A stretch of 64,000 bases of DNA, from positions 1 through 64,000 of the forward strand of contig CAZTIG010000010.1 in assembly GCA_964613665.1 (NCBI GenBank). The letters are read 5' to 3'. Position 1 is the first letter of the stretch, and each line of letters opens with the position of its first letter. A model generated the notes under the pieces. It did no database searches. It was not told the DNA's origin and saw only the letters and a list, made by a program, of their open reading frames with translations. This DNA comes from CAZQFV01 sp964613665 (GTDB taxonomy: Bacteria > Chloroflexota > Chloroflexia > DTKN01). This document shows, one piece after another, positions 1-8,629 of this stretch. Position numbers and translations under genes: made by a program.

Positions 1-2
1 CC

Positions 3-1400
3 GTCCCGACCTCGACCCCCACGCCCACGGCCACGCCCACGCCGGACCCACGGCCACACGGCTATGTGCAGATCATCTCCCAGGACCCCCCTGGCAACCA
101 GGGCTACACGCGCCTGCTGTCGGCGACACTGGTGCTCTCGGCCACCTCCGATGTGGGCGCCACGGTCACCAACATGCGGGCCTGCAACGTGGGCGATCCG
201 GACCCGGCCACCAACTGCCCCTACATCCCCTTTGCCCAGTCGCTGGTGAACTGGCCGATCCTGGATACCGGCTACGACTGCGAGTGGAAGCCGGTGTGGG
301 CCCGCTTCCAGGACAACTTTGGCCGCGAGTCCATCACCTACACCGACTTTATCGTCTACGACAACTACCTGACCGCCACGATGTCGCTCAACGGCGGTCG
401 CCCCTATACCAACCGGACCATCGTCTCTGTCACCACGGTGGACCGCGACGGCCAGGCCGAGGATTGCAGCGGGCTCGACCGGATGTCCTTCTCGTACGAT
501 GGGATCACCTACACCTATCCCATCAGCTACTTCCGCGACGTCTACGTCTTCCTGCCGCCCTCGCCGCCGGTCACGCATACCGTCTATGAGCGACTGTGGG
601 ACCGCGCCAACAACACGGGGGTACTCTCGGCCAGCATCGTCATCGACATGATCCCGCCGACAGGAACCGCCCCGCTGCTCAACTATGGCGTGTCGTCGAC
701 TACCCACCTGGAGATCCCCGTCTCCAACCTGACCGGATACGATGCCAGCGGTATCGCCAACGTCTGGTTCGCCAACCGCCTCAACGGTCCCTGGCTACCG
801 CTCCCTTACGTACAGCCGCCGCATGACTATGCCTGGAACCTCGCCTACGGCGGGCCGCCGCTGCAGTATCCGGACGCCCAGCCCGTCTACGTCAAGTACG
901 AGGACAATGCCGGCTTTGGCTCCCTGCCCGGCAACTTCTCCGAGGTCTACTCGGGCACCATCTATGTCAGCGGCATCTCCAGCGTGTTCCTGCCTATCGT
1001 GCCCGCACAGGTCTATGGGGTTCTGGGACCAGAGTCCCCGGCGGCACCCGAATCCCAGGTCGAGCTGATCCTGCTGTCCAGGGAGCTGCCGGACCGCCCC
1101 GGCCAGGTCCTCATCTGGCTGGCAGCCTCCAGCCAGCGGCCTGTCGTGACCGAGGGCACGCTGCGCATGATGCTTCCGGACGGGCTGCGCGTACTGCGGG
1201 CCTGGAGCGCCTACGGCCAGCTTGTGCAGGTAGGCGATCGCGCGGTTACCTCCCGCGAGCGCGCCTGGAACCGCCAGGTGCCCTGGATCCTGGTCCTGGC
1301 GCGAGTCGAGCCCGGGGCCGGCCCCCTGGAGGTACAAGGGGATATGACCTGCAGCGGGGACGTGTTCACGGCATCACCGCTGGAGATCGTGAACCACTAG
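3..1400 (+). CDS. Secreted surface protein, C-terminal part (5' end outside window)
   Basis: The reading frame is open from the left edge of the window, so this is the 3' part of a longer gene; the GTG at 66 is only an internal codon. The first visible residues form a Thr-Pro linker (VPTSTPTPTATPTPDP), typical of surface-exposed secreted proteins. The next 300 or so residues are rich in Tyr, Asn, Ser and Thr and poor in Lys, with Cys pairs (for example RACNVGDPDPATNCPY), which suggests beta-sandwich extracellular domains. A VFLPIVP segment near residue 320 resembles the FLPLV tails that end the large secreted proteins at 45-64 kb, but here about 130 residues follow it. I recognise no enzymatic domain. 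The stop lies 4 bases before the next gene, so the two may be co-transcribed. Confidence 0.7.
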   Translation, partial: VPTSTPTPTATPTPDPRPHGYVQIISQDPPGNQGYTRLLSATLVLSATSDVGATVTNMRACNVGDPDPATNCPYIPFAQSLVNWPILDTGYDCEWKPVWARFQDNFGRESITYTDFIVYDNYLTATMSLNGGRPYTNRTIVSVTTVDRDGQAEDCSGLDRMSFSYDGITYTYPISYFRDVYVFLPPSPPVTHTVYERLWDRANNTGVLSASIVIDMIPPTGTAPLLNYGVSSTTHLEIPVSNLTGYDASGIANVWFANRLNGPWLPLPYVQPPHDYAWNLAYGGPPLQYPDAQPVYVKYEDNAGFGSLPGNFSEVYSGTIYVSGISSVFLPIVPAQVYGVLGPESPAAPESQVELILLSRELPDRPGQVLIWLAASSQRPVVTEGTLRMMLPDGLRVLRAWSAYGQLVQVGDRAVTSRERAWNRQVPWILVLARVEPGAGPLEVQGDMTCSGDVFTASPLEIVNH

Positions 1401-1404
1401 CCCG

Positions 1405-2820
1405 ATGGGTACCGCATTGGAGCGAACCAACCCCGTATCCGCCCGGCGCCGCCGGGTGGATATGGGGTTGGTTTCTCTGTTGGTCCTGTTCCTGCTCTCC
1501 CTCCCCCTGGTGACGCCGCGGGTCTATGCCTCTGACTCGGTCAAGTACTTCTCCTACCTGCACTCCCTCGCGTTTGACGGCGATCTGGATTTCACCAACG
1601 AGTACACCTACTTCATGGCGCTCAACCCTGATTCCATCCAGGACGGTATCCTGAAAAGAGATACAACCACGGGGTTGCCACTCAACGATGCCGCCATCGG
1701 GACGGCACTGCTGTGGTCGCCGGCCTACTTCCTGGCGCACGGCGGGGTAGTGCTGGCCCGGGCCTTGGGGGCATCCGTCGCCGCCGACGGCCTCTCTCGC
1801 CCCTACATCCTGGCAGTCTGCTACGCTTCGACCGCCTATGCCTTTGCCGGCTTGCTGCTCTGCTACCGGTTGTGCCGCCGCCTCTTCCCGGCCTTTGCCT
1901 CGGCCCTGGCGGTGGCCGTCACCTGGCTGGCCACGCCGGCCTTCTTCTACAGCCACGCCAACCCGCCCTGGTCACACAGCGCCTCCCTCTTCGCCGTGGC
2001 CCTCTTCCTCAATGTCTGGTACGGCACCCGCGAGAAGCGCGCGCCCGGGCACTTTCTCCTCCTGGGCCTGCTCGGCGGTCTGGTGGCACTGGTGCGTGAG
2101 CAGGACGCCCTCTTCTTGCTCATCCCTGCCTTGGAGGGGCTCCTGGCCTATGTCACGGCGTTCCGTCATCGCGACTGGCAAGCCCTGCCGCCCCTACTGG
2201 GCCGGCACGCCCTCCTGCTGGGAGGCGCCTTGCTGGCCTTTTTGCCACAACTGGCCGTCTACTACACCCTCAATGGCCGCCTTGCCCCCAACCCTGCAGT
2301 CAGCGGCAAGCTGACATGGTGGAGCCCGCACTTTTTCCAGGTCCTGGGGGACCCTCACTACGGCCTGCTGGTGTGGAGCCCGGTCGTCCTGCTGGCGCTG
2401 CTGGGGCTGTACCATGTCTGGCGGCGCGACCGCCTGCTGTCCGGCGCTCTGGCACTGACCCTCGTCGCCCAGGTCTACGCCGTCGGAATCTACTCGACCT
2501 GGATGGGTGCGGGCTCGTTCGGTCCGCGGCGTTTCATCAACTGCACAATCATCCTCGTCCTGGGCCTGGCGGCGCTCATCTCCTGGGCGCGCGGGAAGCG
2601 GGTGCCGGCCTGGTCCCTGGCCGGCCTGGGAGGGCTGTTCGTCCTCTGGAACACCGGCCTGATGCTGAACTGGATTCTCTACCCCGGCGAACGCCAGTTC
2701 GGGCTGCTCTGGGACCGCCTGCCCCGGCGGGTATTGTGGGAGATCCCCCGCCAGGGCCCGGAGCTGCTGCGCCGCCTGCTCTTTGAGCGCAGCGGCTTCT
2801 ACGAGAACCCCGGGGGATGA
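1405..2820 (+). CDS. Polytopic membrane protein, GT-C glycosyltransferase-like
   Basis: A 471-residue integral membrane protein with about ten hydrophobic segments. The layout matches the GT-C / GT39 (PMT-like) superfamily: one N-terminal helix (residues 20-40), then a first outer loop with acidic residues (SDSVKYFSYLHSLAFDGDLDF) where the catalytic Asp of these lipid-phosphosugar-dependent transferases normally sits. The function would be adding a sugar from a polyprenyl-phosphate donor on the outer face of the membrane; donor and acceptor cannot be read from sequence. ATG 1405 gives the longest form and follows the upstream stop by 4 bases. Met at 1462, just before the first hydrophobic segment, is an alternative start; neither has a strong ribosome site. 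It could modify the secreted protein encoded upstream, which is inference from position only. Confidence 0.65.
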   Translation: MGTALERTNPVSARRRRVDMGLVSLLVLFLLSLPLVTPRVYASDSVKYFSYLHSLAFDGDLDFTNEYTYFMALNPDSIQDGILKRDTTTGLPLNDAAIGTALLWSPAYFLAHGGVVLARALGASVAADGLSRPYILAVCYASTAYAFAGLLLCYRLCRRLFPAFASALAVAVTWLATPAFFYSHANPPWSHSASLFAVALFLNVWYGTREKRAPGHFLLLGLLGGLVALVREQDALFLLIPALEGLLAYVTAFRHRDWQALPPLLGRHALLLGGALLAFLPQLAVYYTLNGRLAPNPAVSGKLTWWSPHFFQVLGDPHYGLLVWSPVVLLALLGLYHVWRRDRLLSGALALTLVAQVYAVGIYSTWMGAGSFGPRRFINCTIILVLGLAALISWARGKRVPAWSLAGLGGLFVLWNTGLMLNWILYPGERQFGLLWDRLPRRVLWEIPRQGPELLRRLLFERSGFYENPGG

Positions 2821-2825
2821 GTCCC

Positions 2826-2854
2826 TTGCCATCCTGCCGCTTTTCCGCTATAAT
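2826..2854 (+). promoter_or_regulatory. Sigma70-type promoter TTGCCA-17-TATAAT
   Basis: TTGCCA at 2826-2831 and a perfect TATAAT at 2849-2854 with 17 bases between them, immediately after the membrane protein gene. Transcription would start near 2861 and run about 387 bases before the next coding start at 3248. Confidence 0.7.
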
Positions 2855-3247
2855 GATCCTGTCGATCATGGCCCCCCGTATCACGGCGGCGAGCGAGCGC
2901 TCCCGCCCGCAGGAGGGCACCGGTGAGCGAGAAGTGTGTCCTACTCTGAAGGGGGGCCGCCGGGCGGACCGCGTCCACACTGGTTGGGCTCGCCGGCGTC
3001 ACCCTGGTGCTTGGCGTTCTCCGGCCAGGTGGCAGCGGACGACGCTAGCGTGCTCGGGTCGCTCAGTCGAGCGCCTCTTTCGACAGCACGACCTGGCAGG
3101 GAGACAAGACAATCTCGTGGTTGCTGATACAGGGGGACAGGCGCTGGAACCAAGGGGCGGCAAGAGTCGCACCGCTGCGTATCGACAATCCTTTGGCCTG
3201 CTGTCGGACCCGCAGTATGGCGATGTACGGGGTTCCGCGGGGAGGGT
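2855..3247 (+). other. 390-base transcribed leader of unknown content
   Basis: Between a strong promoter and the FGGY kinase-like gene there is no convincing gene. The open frame across it has the composition of a chance ORF (very rich in Arg, Gly and Ala). A short stretch near 2979-3050 reads as a hydrophobic segment (TLVGLAGVTLVLGVL) before a stop, which could be a decayed signal-peptide remnant. I looked for the conserved cores of RNase P RNA, SRP RNA and tmRNA and did not find them. It may be a long 5' UTR, an unrecognised RNA, or a pseudogene. Confidence 0.4.
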
Positions 3248-4783
3248 ATGATGATAGCCGAAACAGCTACGGGCCGGCAAGGGGTCGTGCTGGCCCTCCA
3301 CCAGGACACCCAGGGGGTCACGGCGGTGGTTCTGGATGCTGCCGGCCGGCTGCTGGGCCGCAGCTACGCCATGGTGTCGCAATATCGACCGCAGCCCGGT
3401 TGGGCCGAGTACGACCCGTACGAGATCTGGCATCGCTCCTGGCAGACCATCGAGCAGGCGTGCCGGGCGGCAGCCGTCGGCCGGGACGAGCTAGCGGCCG
3501 TGGGGGTGGCCGCACAGCGCGGGACGGCCGTGGTCTGGGAACGGGCCACCGGCCGGCCGCTCGGGCCGGCCATCGCCTCGAACTGCCTGCGTACGGCCGA
3601 GACCTGCCAGCAGCTTCGCGCCGGCGGCTACGAAGAGATGCTGCGCCAGCGCTGCGGCCGGCCCCCGGACCCCAGCGCGGCCGGCCCCAAGCTGCACTGG
3701 CTGCTGACCAACATCCCCGGGCTGCGCCAGCGAGCCCAGCGCGGCGAGGTCTGCTGCGGCACGGTGGACAGCTGGCTTCTGTGGAACATGACCGGGGGCG
3801 CCGTCCACGCCACCGACCGCACCAGCGCCGGCCACACGCTTCTCTTCGGCCTGCGCAGCGCGGACTGGGACGATGAGCTCCTGGACCTCTTTGCCGTCCC
3901 GCGGGCGGCCCTGCCCCAGGTGCAGGCCTCCGGCTACTCGTACGGCACCCTGCGCGACGGCACCACACCGATCGCCGCGCTGTGCGCCGACGCCCAGGCC
4001 GGGCTGTTCGGACAGGCCTGCTTCCGGCCGGGGATGCTCAAGGTCACCTGCGGGCGCGACGCCATAGCGCTGCTGGAGATCGGCGGCGAGCCACTCGACA
4101 CGGCCGGGCAGCTCCGCAGCGTTCCCGCGCCCGGACTGGCGGAAGAACCGCTCCACTTTGCCCTGGAAGGACAGGTACTGGCGGCAGGCCTGGTCGTGGA
4201 GTGGCTGCGGGACGAGCTGGCGCTCATCCCCACGGCAGCGGACTCCGAGGTTCTGGCCCAGCAGGCTCCCGGCAGCGGCGGGGTCTATGTCGTCCCGGCC
4301 TTCCAGGGACTCGGCGCGCCCTACTGGCTTCCCCACGTGCGGGGGAGCGTCGCCGGCCTCACCCCGACAACCAGCCGGGCGCAGCTCGTGCGGGCGGCCC
4401 TGGAGGGGGTGGTCTACCGCCTGCGCGACGTAGTCGAAGCGATGGCCCGTTGGTCCGGCCAGGCTGCCAGCGAGGTGCGGGCCGATGGCGGGTTGTCGGG
4501 GAATAGCTTCATCCTGCAGTTCCTGGCCGACCTGTTGGGTGTGCCGGTGCGCCGCAGCCGCAGCACCCAGACGGCACCCGTGGGCGCAGCCCTGTTGGCC
4601 GGGCTCCAGGCCGGCCTGTGGACCTCCCGCGAGCAGATCGCCGACCTGTGGTCCGAGGAGCGGCAGTTCCAGCCCACCCTGGACGAGCGCACCCGCCAGC
4701 TGCTCTACCAGGGATGGAAGGAGGCTTTGCAGCGTCTGATCGCCGGGTGTGAGGAGCCTGCCCCTCCTCCCTGCCCGGCATAG
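3248..4783 (+). CDS. FGGY-family carbohydrate kinase homologue, glycerol-kinase-like, degenerate active site
   Basis: 511 residues, the usual length of glycerol kinase, and similar to it throughout: QPGWAEYDPYEIW, GTVDSWLLWNMTGG, YVVPAFQGLGAPYW and VRADGGLSGNSFILQF all match GlpK blocks. The catalytic residues do not. The phosphate-binding loop that reads DQGTTSSR in GlpK is HQDTQGVT here, so the Asp and Arg are lost. QRETT is QRGTA, and the Trp and Tyr that contact glycerol are replaced (AIASNCLRT, DPSAAGPK). The GTG triplet of KNTYGTG is GRD. Only the Arg of QR and the Asp of ADAQAGLFG remain. It is either a pseudokinase or a kinase for another substrate. GGGGAGGG precedes ATG 3248; ATG 3251 is equally possible. 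No glycerol uptake or glycerol-phosphate dehydrogenase gene is nearby. Confidence 0.8.
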   Translation: MMIAETATGRQGVVLALHQDTQGVTAVVLDAAGRLLGRSYAMVSQYRPQPGWAEYDPYEIWHRSWQTIEQACRAAAVGRDELAAVGVAAQRGTAVVWERATGRPLGPAIASNCLRTAETCQQLRAGGYEEMLRQRCGRPPDPSAAGPKLHWLLTNIPGLRQRAQRGEVCCGTVDSWLLWNMTGGAVHATDRTSAGHTLLFGLRSADWDDELLDLFAVPRAALPQVQASGYSYGTLRDGTTPIAALCADAQAGLFGQACFRPGMLKVTCGRDAIALLEIGGEPLDTAGQLRSVPAPGLAEEPLHFALEGQVLAAGLVVEWLRDELALIPTAADSEVLAQQAPGSGGVYVVPAFQGLGAPYWLPHVRGSVAGLTPTTSRAQLVRAALEGVVYRLRDVVEAMARWSGQAASEVRADGGLSGNSFILQFLADLLGVPVRRSRSTQTAPVGAALLAGLQAGLWTSREQIADLWSEERQFQPTLDERTRQLLYQGWKEALQRLIAGCEEPAPPPCPA

Positions 4784-4869
4784 CCCGTAGGGCGAACGAA
4801 CGTGACGAAACGCCCCACTGCTGCTCCTCTTGCCGTCAGGGGGGACCGAGCCGACCGAGGGACAGAGGT

Positions 4870-6336
4870 ATGACCCAGAAGCCGTTCCGCCATCTCCAGG
4901 AGCTGGAGTCCGAGCTCGTGGCCTCGCGAGACCGTTGGCACGCCCTGCTGCAGGAAGAGGCCAACGGTCAGCACAGCAAGCAGAACCGGCAGGTCCTGGG
5001 CGAGCTGCAGCACTCGCTGGACCTGACCGAAAAGCTGTTGCCGATCCTGCAGTCCGCCCGTGAGGACTATGCCTCCATCCACCGGGAGCGCCAGCAGATG
5101 GCCACCCTCTTCGAGGTCAGCCAGCTGGTCAACTCGACCCTGCAGTTGGAGACGCTTCTGGAGATCGTGATCGACCGGGCCATCGGCGTGACCGGAGCGG
5201 AGCGCGGCTTCCTGATGCTGCGCGACGAGTCCAGCGGACAGCTGCACTTTGCGGTCGCGCGCAACATGCGCCAGCAGGACATCGAGGAGTCCTCTTTCCA
5301 GGTCAGCCGGAGCATCGTCAACCGCGTGGCCGAAACGGGCGAGCCGATCCTCACTGACAACGCCAGCACCGACCCCCGTTTCGTCGACAGCGTCAGCATC
5401 GCCACCTACGTGCTGCGTTCGATCCTCTGCGTGCCACTCCTGGCCAAGATGCGCACCATCGGTGTCCTCTACGTGGACAACCGCGTGCGCATCGGCCACT
5501 TCACCCCCGACGATCTGACCCTGCTGACGGCCTTTGCCAACCAGGCCGCCGTGGCCATCGAGAATGCCCGGCTCTTCGAGCACGTCTGCGTGCTGGACCG
5601 GCTCAAGGGCGATTTCCTGGAGAGCGTCTCCCATGAGCTGCGCTCGCCGCTGACCTCCCTCAGCGTCGGTCTGGAGCTGCTGTCCGAGGCCGCCAAGGGC
5701 GTGGATCCATCGCTCTGGCAGGTGGTCAGCGACAGTGCCCGCCGCCTGAATGGGATCGTCGAGCGCCTGACGCGCTTCTCCGAGATCGAGCAGGACGGAA
5801 GCTCGTGGACCAGCACGGCCGACGCCAGCCAGCCGCTGCCGCTGCGCGAGCTGCTGGCCGAGGCCGTCGAGCCGCACCGCGAGCGGGCCGAGGAAAATGG
5901 GCTGATCCTCAACCTGGTGATCGAGGGGGAGATCGTCTCGCTGCCCGTCCCACGGGGGATACTCCGCGCCCTCAGCGAGGTCCTGACCAATGCCGTGCAG
6001 TACACGGAGCGGGGGGTCATCTTCATCACGGCCCGGCGGGCCGGCCGCGACGCGCTCATCAGCGTGGCCGACACCGGCATGGGCATCCCCACCGACGAGA
6101 TGCCCTATGTCTTCGACAAACTCTTCCGTGGGCGCAAGGTGCGGGCGCTGGCCAAGACACAGGGGTTGGGCCTGGGGCTGGCCGTGGCCCGCTGGGTTGT
6201 CAACGCACTGGGGGGACGCATCTGGGCGGAAAGCGTCGAGGGCAAGGGCAGCGTCTTCACGATCGCCATGCCGCTGGAGGAGAAGGATGGGGGTTGGCAG
6301 GTGCGGCCCGTAAGGCAGGAGTCAGCGCCCGTCTGA
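4870..6336 (+). CDS. GAF-domain sensor histidine kinase
   Basis: 488 residues, no membrane segment, so probably cytoplasmic. Order: an N-terminal helical coiled-coil region (1-75), a GAF domain (about 80-235, TLFEVSQLVNSTLQLETLLEIV to AVAIENARLF), a HisKA dimerisation/phosphoacceptor helix (ESVSHELRSPLT, with the phosphorylatable His), and a HATPase domain with N box (LSEVLTNAVQYTE), G1 box (VADTGMGIP), F box (VFDKLFRG) and G2 box (GLGLGLAVARWVV). All catalytic boxes look intact. No response regulator is adjacent, so it is an orphan kinase. It starts 86 bases after the kinase-like gene and may share its transcript. It converges with metG. Confidence 0.88.
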   Translation: MTQKPFRHLQELESELVASRDRWHALLQEEANGQHSKQNRQVLGELQHSLDLTEKLLPILQSAREDYASIHRERQQMATLFEVSQLVNSTLQLETLLEIVIDRAIGVTGAERGFLMLRDESSGQLHFAVARNMRQQDIEESSFQVSRSIVNRVAETGEPILTDNASTDPRFVDSVSIATYVLRSILCVPLLAKMRTIGVLYVDNRVRIGHFTPDDLTLLTAFANQAAVAIENARLFEHVCVLDRLKGDFLESVSHELRSPLTSLSVGLELLSEAAKGVDPSLWQVVSDSARRLNGIVERLTRFSEIEQDGSSWTSTADASQPLPLRELLAEAVEPHRERAEENGLILNLVIEGEIVSLPVPRGILRALSEVLTNAVQYTERGVIFITARRAGRDALISVADTGMGIPTDEMPYVFDKLFRGRKVRALAKTQGLGLGLAVARWVVNALGGRIWAESVEGKGSVFTIAMPLEEKDGGWQVRPVRQESAPV

Positions 6337-6505
6337 CGGCCTTGGAAGACGCACCGCGGCACCGGCCACCGCGCCGAGAACACCGCCATGGGATGGGCCC
6401 TGTGGCCGCTAGCGCCAGGCCGTGCGCCACAACGGCATGAGCACTGGCTCCCTCCCGCCGGCCCGGCCGAACACTCCGTTCCCAAGAAGCTTCTCCAACA
6501 GGCTG

Positions 6506-8257
6506 CTAGACCTGCTTGCGCATACGCTCCAGCTCTTCCTCAATAATGCTCTCGTCCAGCTTGCGGAAGAGCGGCTGCGGCTCGCCCAGCGCCTGGCCCA
6601 CCGGCAGCTCGCTGGGAGCCCAGCGGCCCTCCCAGCGGCCCGGGTGCCAGCGATAGACGCGGTGCGGCACCCCTTCTTCGTCCACCTCCTCGAAGCGCAG
6701 CTCGCCGGCAATGCTGCCCCGGTATCCCAGCATCGCATGGAGCGACTGCGAGGCATGGGGGGTAAAGGGGCAGAAGAGCATCTTCAGGTTGTCCACCAGC
6801 CGCAGGGCGGTGAAGAGGGTGCTGGCGGTACGGTCGTGGTCCGTCTTGGCCGTCCTCCAGGGGGCCCGTTCCTCCAGGTAGCGGTTGCCCTCCTGCGCCG
6901 CCTGCATGACCTCCTGGATGGCAGCCTTGAACTTGCACTGACCGAGCAGGGTGCCGACCGTGGCAAAGGCCTCCTCGGACCGGGCCACGACCTCGCGGTC
7001 CTGGGGCTCCAATTCGCCCGGAGCAGGCACGACGCCCCGGAAGTAGCGCTGGGTCATGGAGAGCACGCGGTGGGCCAGGTTGCCCCATGTGGCCACCAGC
7101 TCGTCGTTGTTGCGGCGGACGAACTCGGCCCAGGAAAAGTCGGTGTCGCGCGCCTCGGGCCCGTTGATCGTCAGGTAGTAGCGCAGCGGGTCGGCCTCGT
7201 AGCGGGCGAAATAGTCCGGCAGCCAGACGGCCACCCCGCGGCTGGTGGAGAACTGCTTGCCCTCCATGGTCAGGAACTCGGAGGCGACGACATCGTAGGG
7301 CAGCTGCAGGCGCTCGTCGTAGCCCAGAAGCATCGAGGGCCAGATGATGCTGTGGAAGACGATGTTGTCCTTGCCCATGAAGTAATAGTGCCGCGACTGC
7401 GGGTTCAGCCACCATTCCTGCCAGCGCGCGGGATCGTCGCCCAGGGCGGCCCACTCCTTGCTGGCGGAGAGGTAGCCGATGACGGCGTCGAACCAGACGT
7501 AGATGCGCTTCTCCTCATACCCCGGAAGAGGAATGGGCACACCCCACTCGATGTCACGGGTGATGGGGCGCGGGCGCAGCCCCTCGCTGAGCAGTCCCTG
7601 GGCAAAGTTGATCACGTTGGGCCGCCAGTAGCTCTCCTTTCCCTGCAGATACTGGCGCAGCCGGCCGTCAAAGGCCGGCAGATCCAAGAAAAAGTGCTCT
7701 GTCGGACGAAAGACCGGGGGCCTGCCGCAGAGCTTGCAGCGCGGCTCGACCAACTCGGTGGCATTGAGCGGCCGGCCGCACTCGTCGCACTGGTCACCCC
7801 GGGCGTCGCCAAAGCCGCAGAAGGGGCACGTCCCCTCGACGTAGCGGTCGGGCAGGAAACGGCGGTCGTGCTCGCAGTAGGTCCCGATCATCGTGTCGAC
7901 GAACACCGTCCCCCGCTCCTTGTGGCGCAGGAAGATGTCCTGGACCACGGCGCCGTGGTTGCGGGTGTGCGTGCGGGTGAAGAGGTCGTAGGAGAGGCCC
8001 AGCTGGGCCAGGTTGCCGGCGATCTCGTGGCTGTAGTAGTCGGCGATCTGCTGGGGGGTCTTGCCCTCCTTCTCCGCGCGCAGCGTCGTGGGCGTGCCGT
8101 GGTCGTCGGTACCCGAGACCATGAGCACGTTGTTCCCGGCCAGGCGGTGGTAGCGGGCAAAGATGTCGCTGGGGACCCCGAAGCCGGCCACATGTCCCAG
8201 GTGGCGCGAGCCGGAGGCGTAGGGCCAGGCGACGCCGATGTAGATCTTTTCCCCCAT
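6506..8257 (-). CDS. metG: Methionyl-tRNA synthetase
   Basis: 583 residues. It charges tRNA-Met with methionine in the cytoplasm. The class I signatures are present: the HIGH equivalent HLGH in WPYASGSRHLGH, and the KMSKS loop in the variant form KQFSTSRG. A four-cysteine zinc knuckle lies at CPFCGFGDARGDQCDECG with a second Cys pair CKLC, as in the two-knuckle MetRS type. The anticodon-binding helical domain fills the C-terminal third; the optional C-terminal EMAP/tRBD dimerisation domain is absent. ATG 8257 is preferred over the upstream ATG at 8275 because TGGAGGTG sits 5 bases before it. The region upstream carries a TATAAT box and a dispersed repeat. Confidence 0.95.
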   Translation of the reverse strand: MGEKIYIGVAWPYASGSRHLGHVAGFGVPSDIFARYHRLAGNNVLMVSGTDDHGTPTTLRAEKEGKTPQQIADYYSHEIAGNLAQLGLSYDLFTRTHTRNHGAVVQDIFLRHKERGTVFVDTMIGTYCEHDRRFLPDRYVEGTCPFCGFGDARGDQCDECGRPLNATELVEPRCKLCGRPPVFRPTEHFFLDLPAFDGRLRQYLQGKESYWRPNVINFAQGLLSEGLRPRPITRDIEWGVPIPLPGYEEKRIYVWFDAVIGYLSASKEWAALGDDPARWQEWWLNPQSRHYYFMGKDNIVFHSIIWPSMLLGYDERLQLPYDVVASEFLTMEGKQFSTSRGVAVWLPDYFARYEADPLRYYLTINGPEARDTDFSWAEFVRRNNDELVATWGNLAHRVLSMTQRYFRGVVPAPGELEPQDREVVARSEEAFATVGTLLGQCKFKAAIQEVMQAAQEGNRYLEERAPWRTAKTDHDRTASTLFTALRLVDNLKMLFCPFTPHASQSLHAMLGYRGSIAGELRFEEVDEEGVPHRVYRWHPGRWEGRWAPSELPVGQALGEPQPLFRKLDESIIEEELERMRKQV

Positions 8258-8331
8258 TCGGCACCTCCAGAGCAAGTGAGCAGGTTGGCGAGTTTGCGAA
8301 TCAACGACCCGGCGGTGCGGCAGACGGGGCC

Positions 8332-8337
8332 ATTATA
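8332..8337 (-). promoter_or_regulatory. -10 box TATAAT upstream of metG
   Basis: A perfect TATAAT reads on the minus strand about 75 bases before the metG start. The -35 at normal spacing is poor (TGGTGT at 17 bases). The rest of 8258-8629 holds no gene; its other content is the dispersed repeat at 8451-8525. Confidence 0.45.
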
Positions 8338-8450
8338 TCACGGCCACCCGCAAAACACCACAACAGCAGGCCGCACGCGGGCGCCCGCCATATCTACAGG
8401 TCGACCCTGGCGCGCTCCGCCCGCAATCAGAAGCTCGCCGAGTTGGGGCG

Positions 8451-8525
8451 GCACGACGCGCCCGGCGTAGCGTGGGCTCCATCGAGCGAGGCGGAGCGCT
8501 TTCGTGTTGCACCGACAAGAGTGGC
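8451..8525 (-). repeat. Dispersed repeat, copy 1 of 3 (CGGTGCnnCACGAA family)
   Basis: Read on the minus strand this 75-base segment carries CGGTGCAACACGAA (8514-8501), then GCGCTCCGCCTCGC and a GGAG...GCCGGGCGCG tail. Close relatives lie at 33922-33996 and 63867-63940 on the plus strand, all in non-coding DNA. Confidence 0.6.
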
Positions 8526-8629
8526 GCGCACCCAGGCACGCGATCGCGCGCCGCTGCGGCGGGAGGAGCGGTCACCGGAACCGGTACCCTGCCACACGGA
8601 GACTCCGGGAACGCGTGGAGACGTAGCTG

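Noticed and set aside
2861..3247. RNase P RNA, SRP RNA or tmRNA
   Set aside because: I could not find the conserved core sequences of any of these; only length and promoter were suggestive.
6422..8470. 682-codon open frame on the plus strand
   Set aside because: It is antisense to metG; its composition (Val/Ala/Gly/Arg/His-rich, no motif) is the usual shadow of a GC-rich gene.
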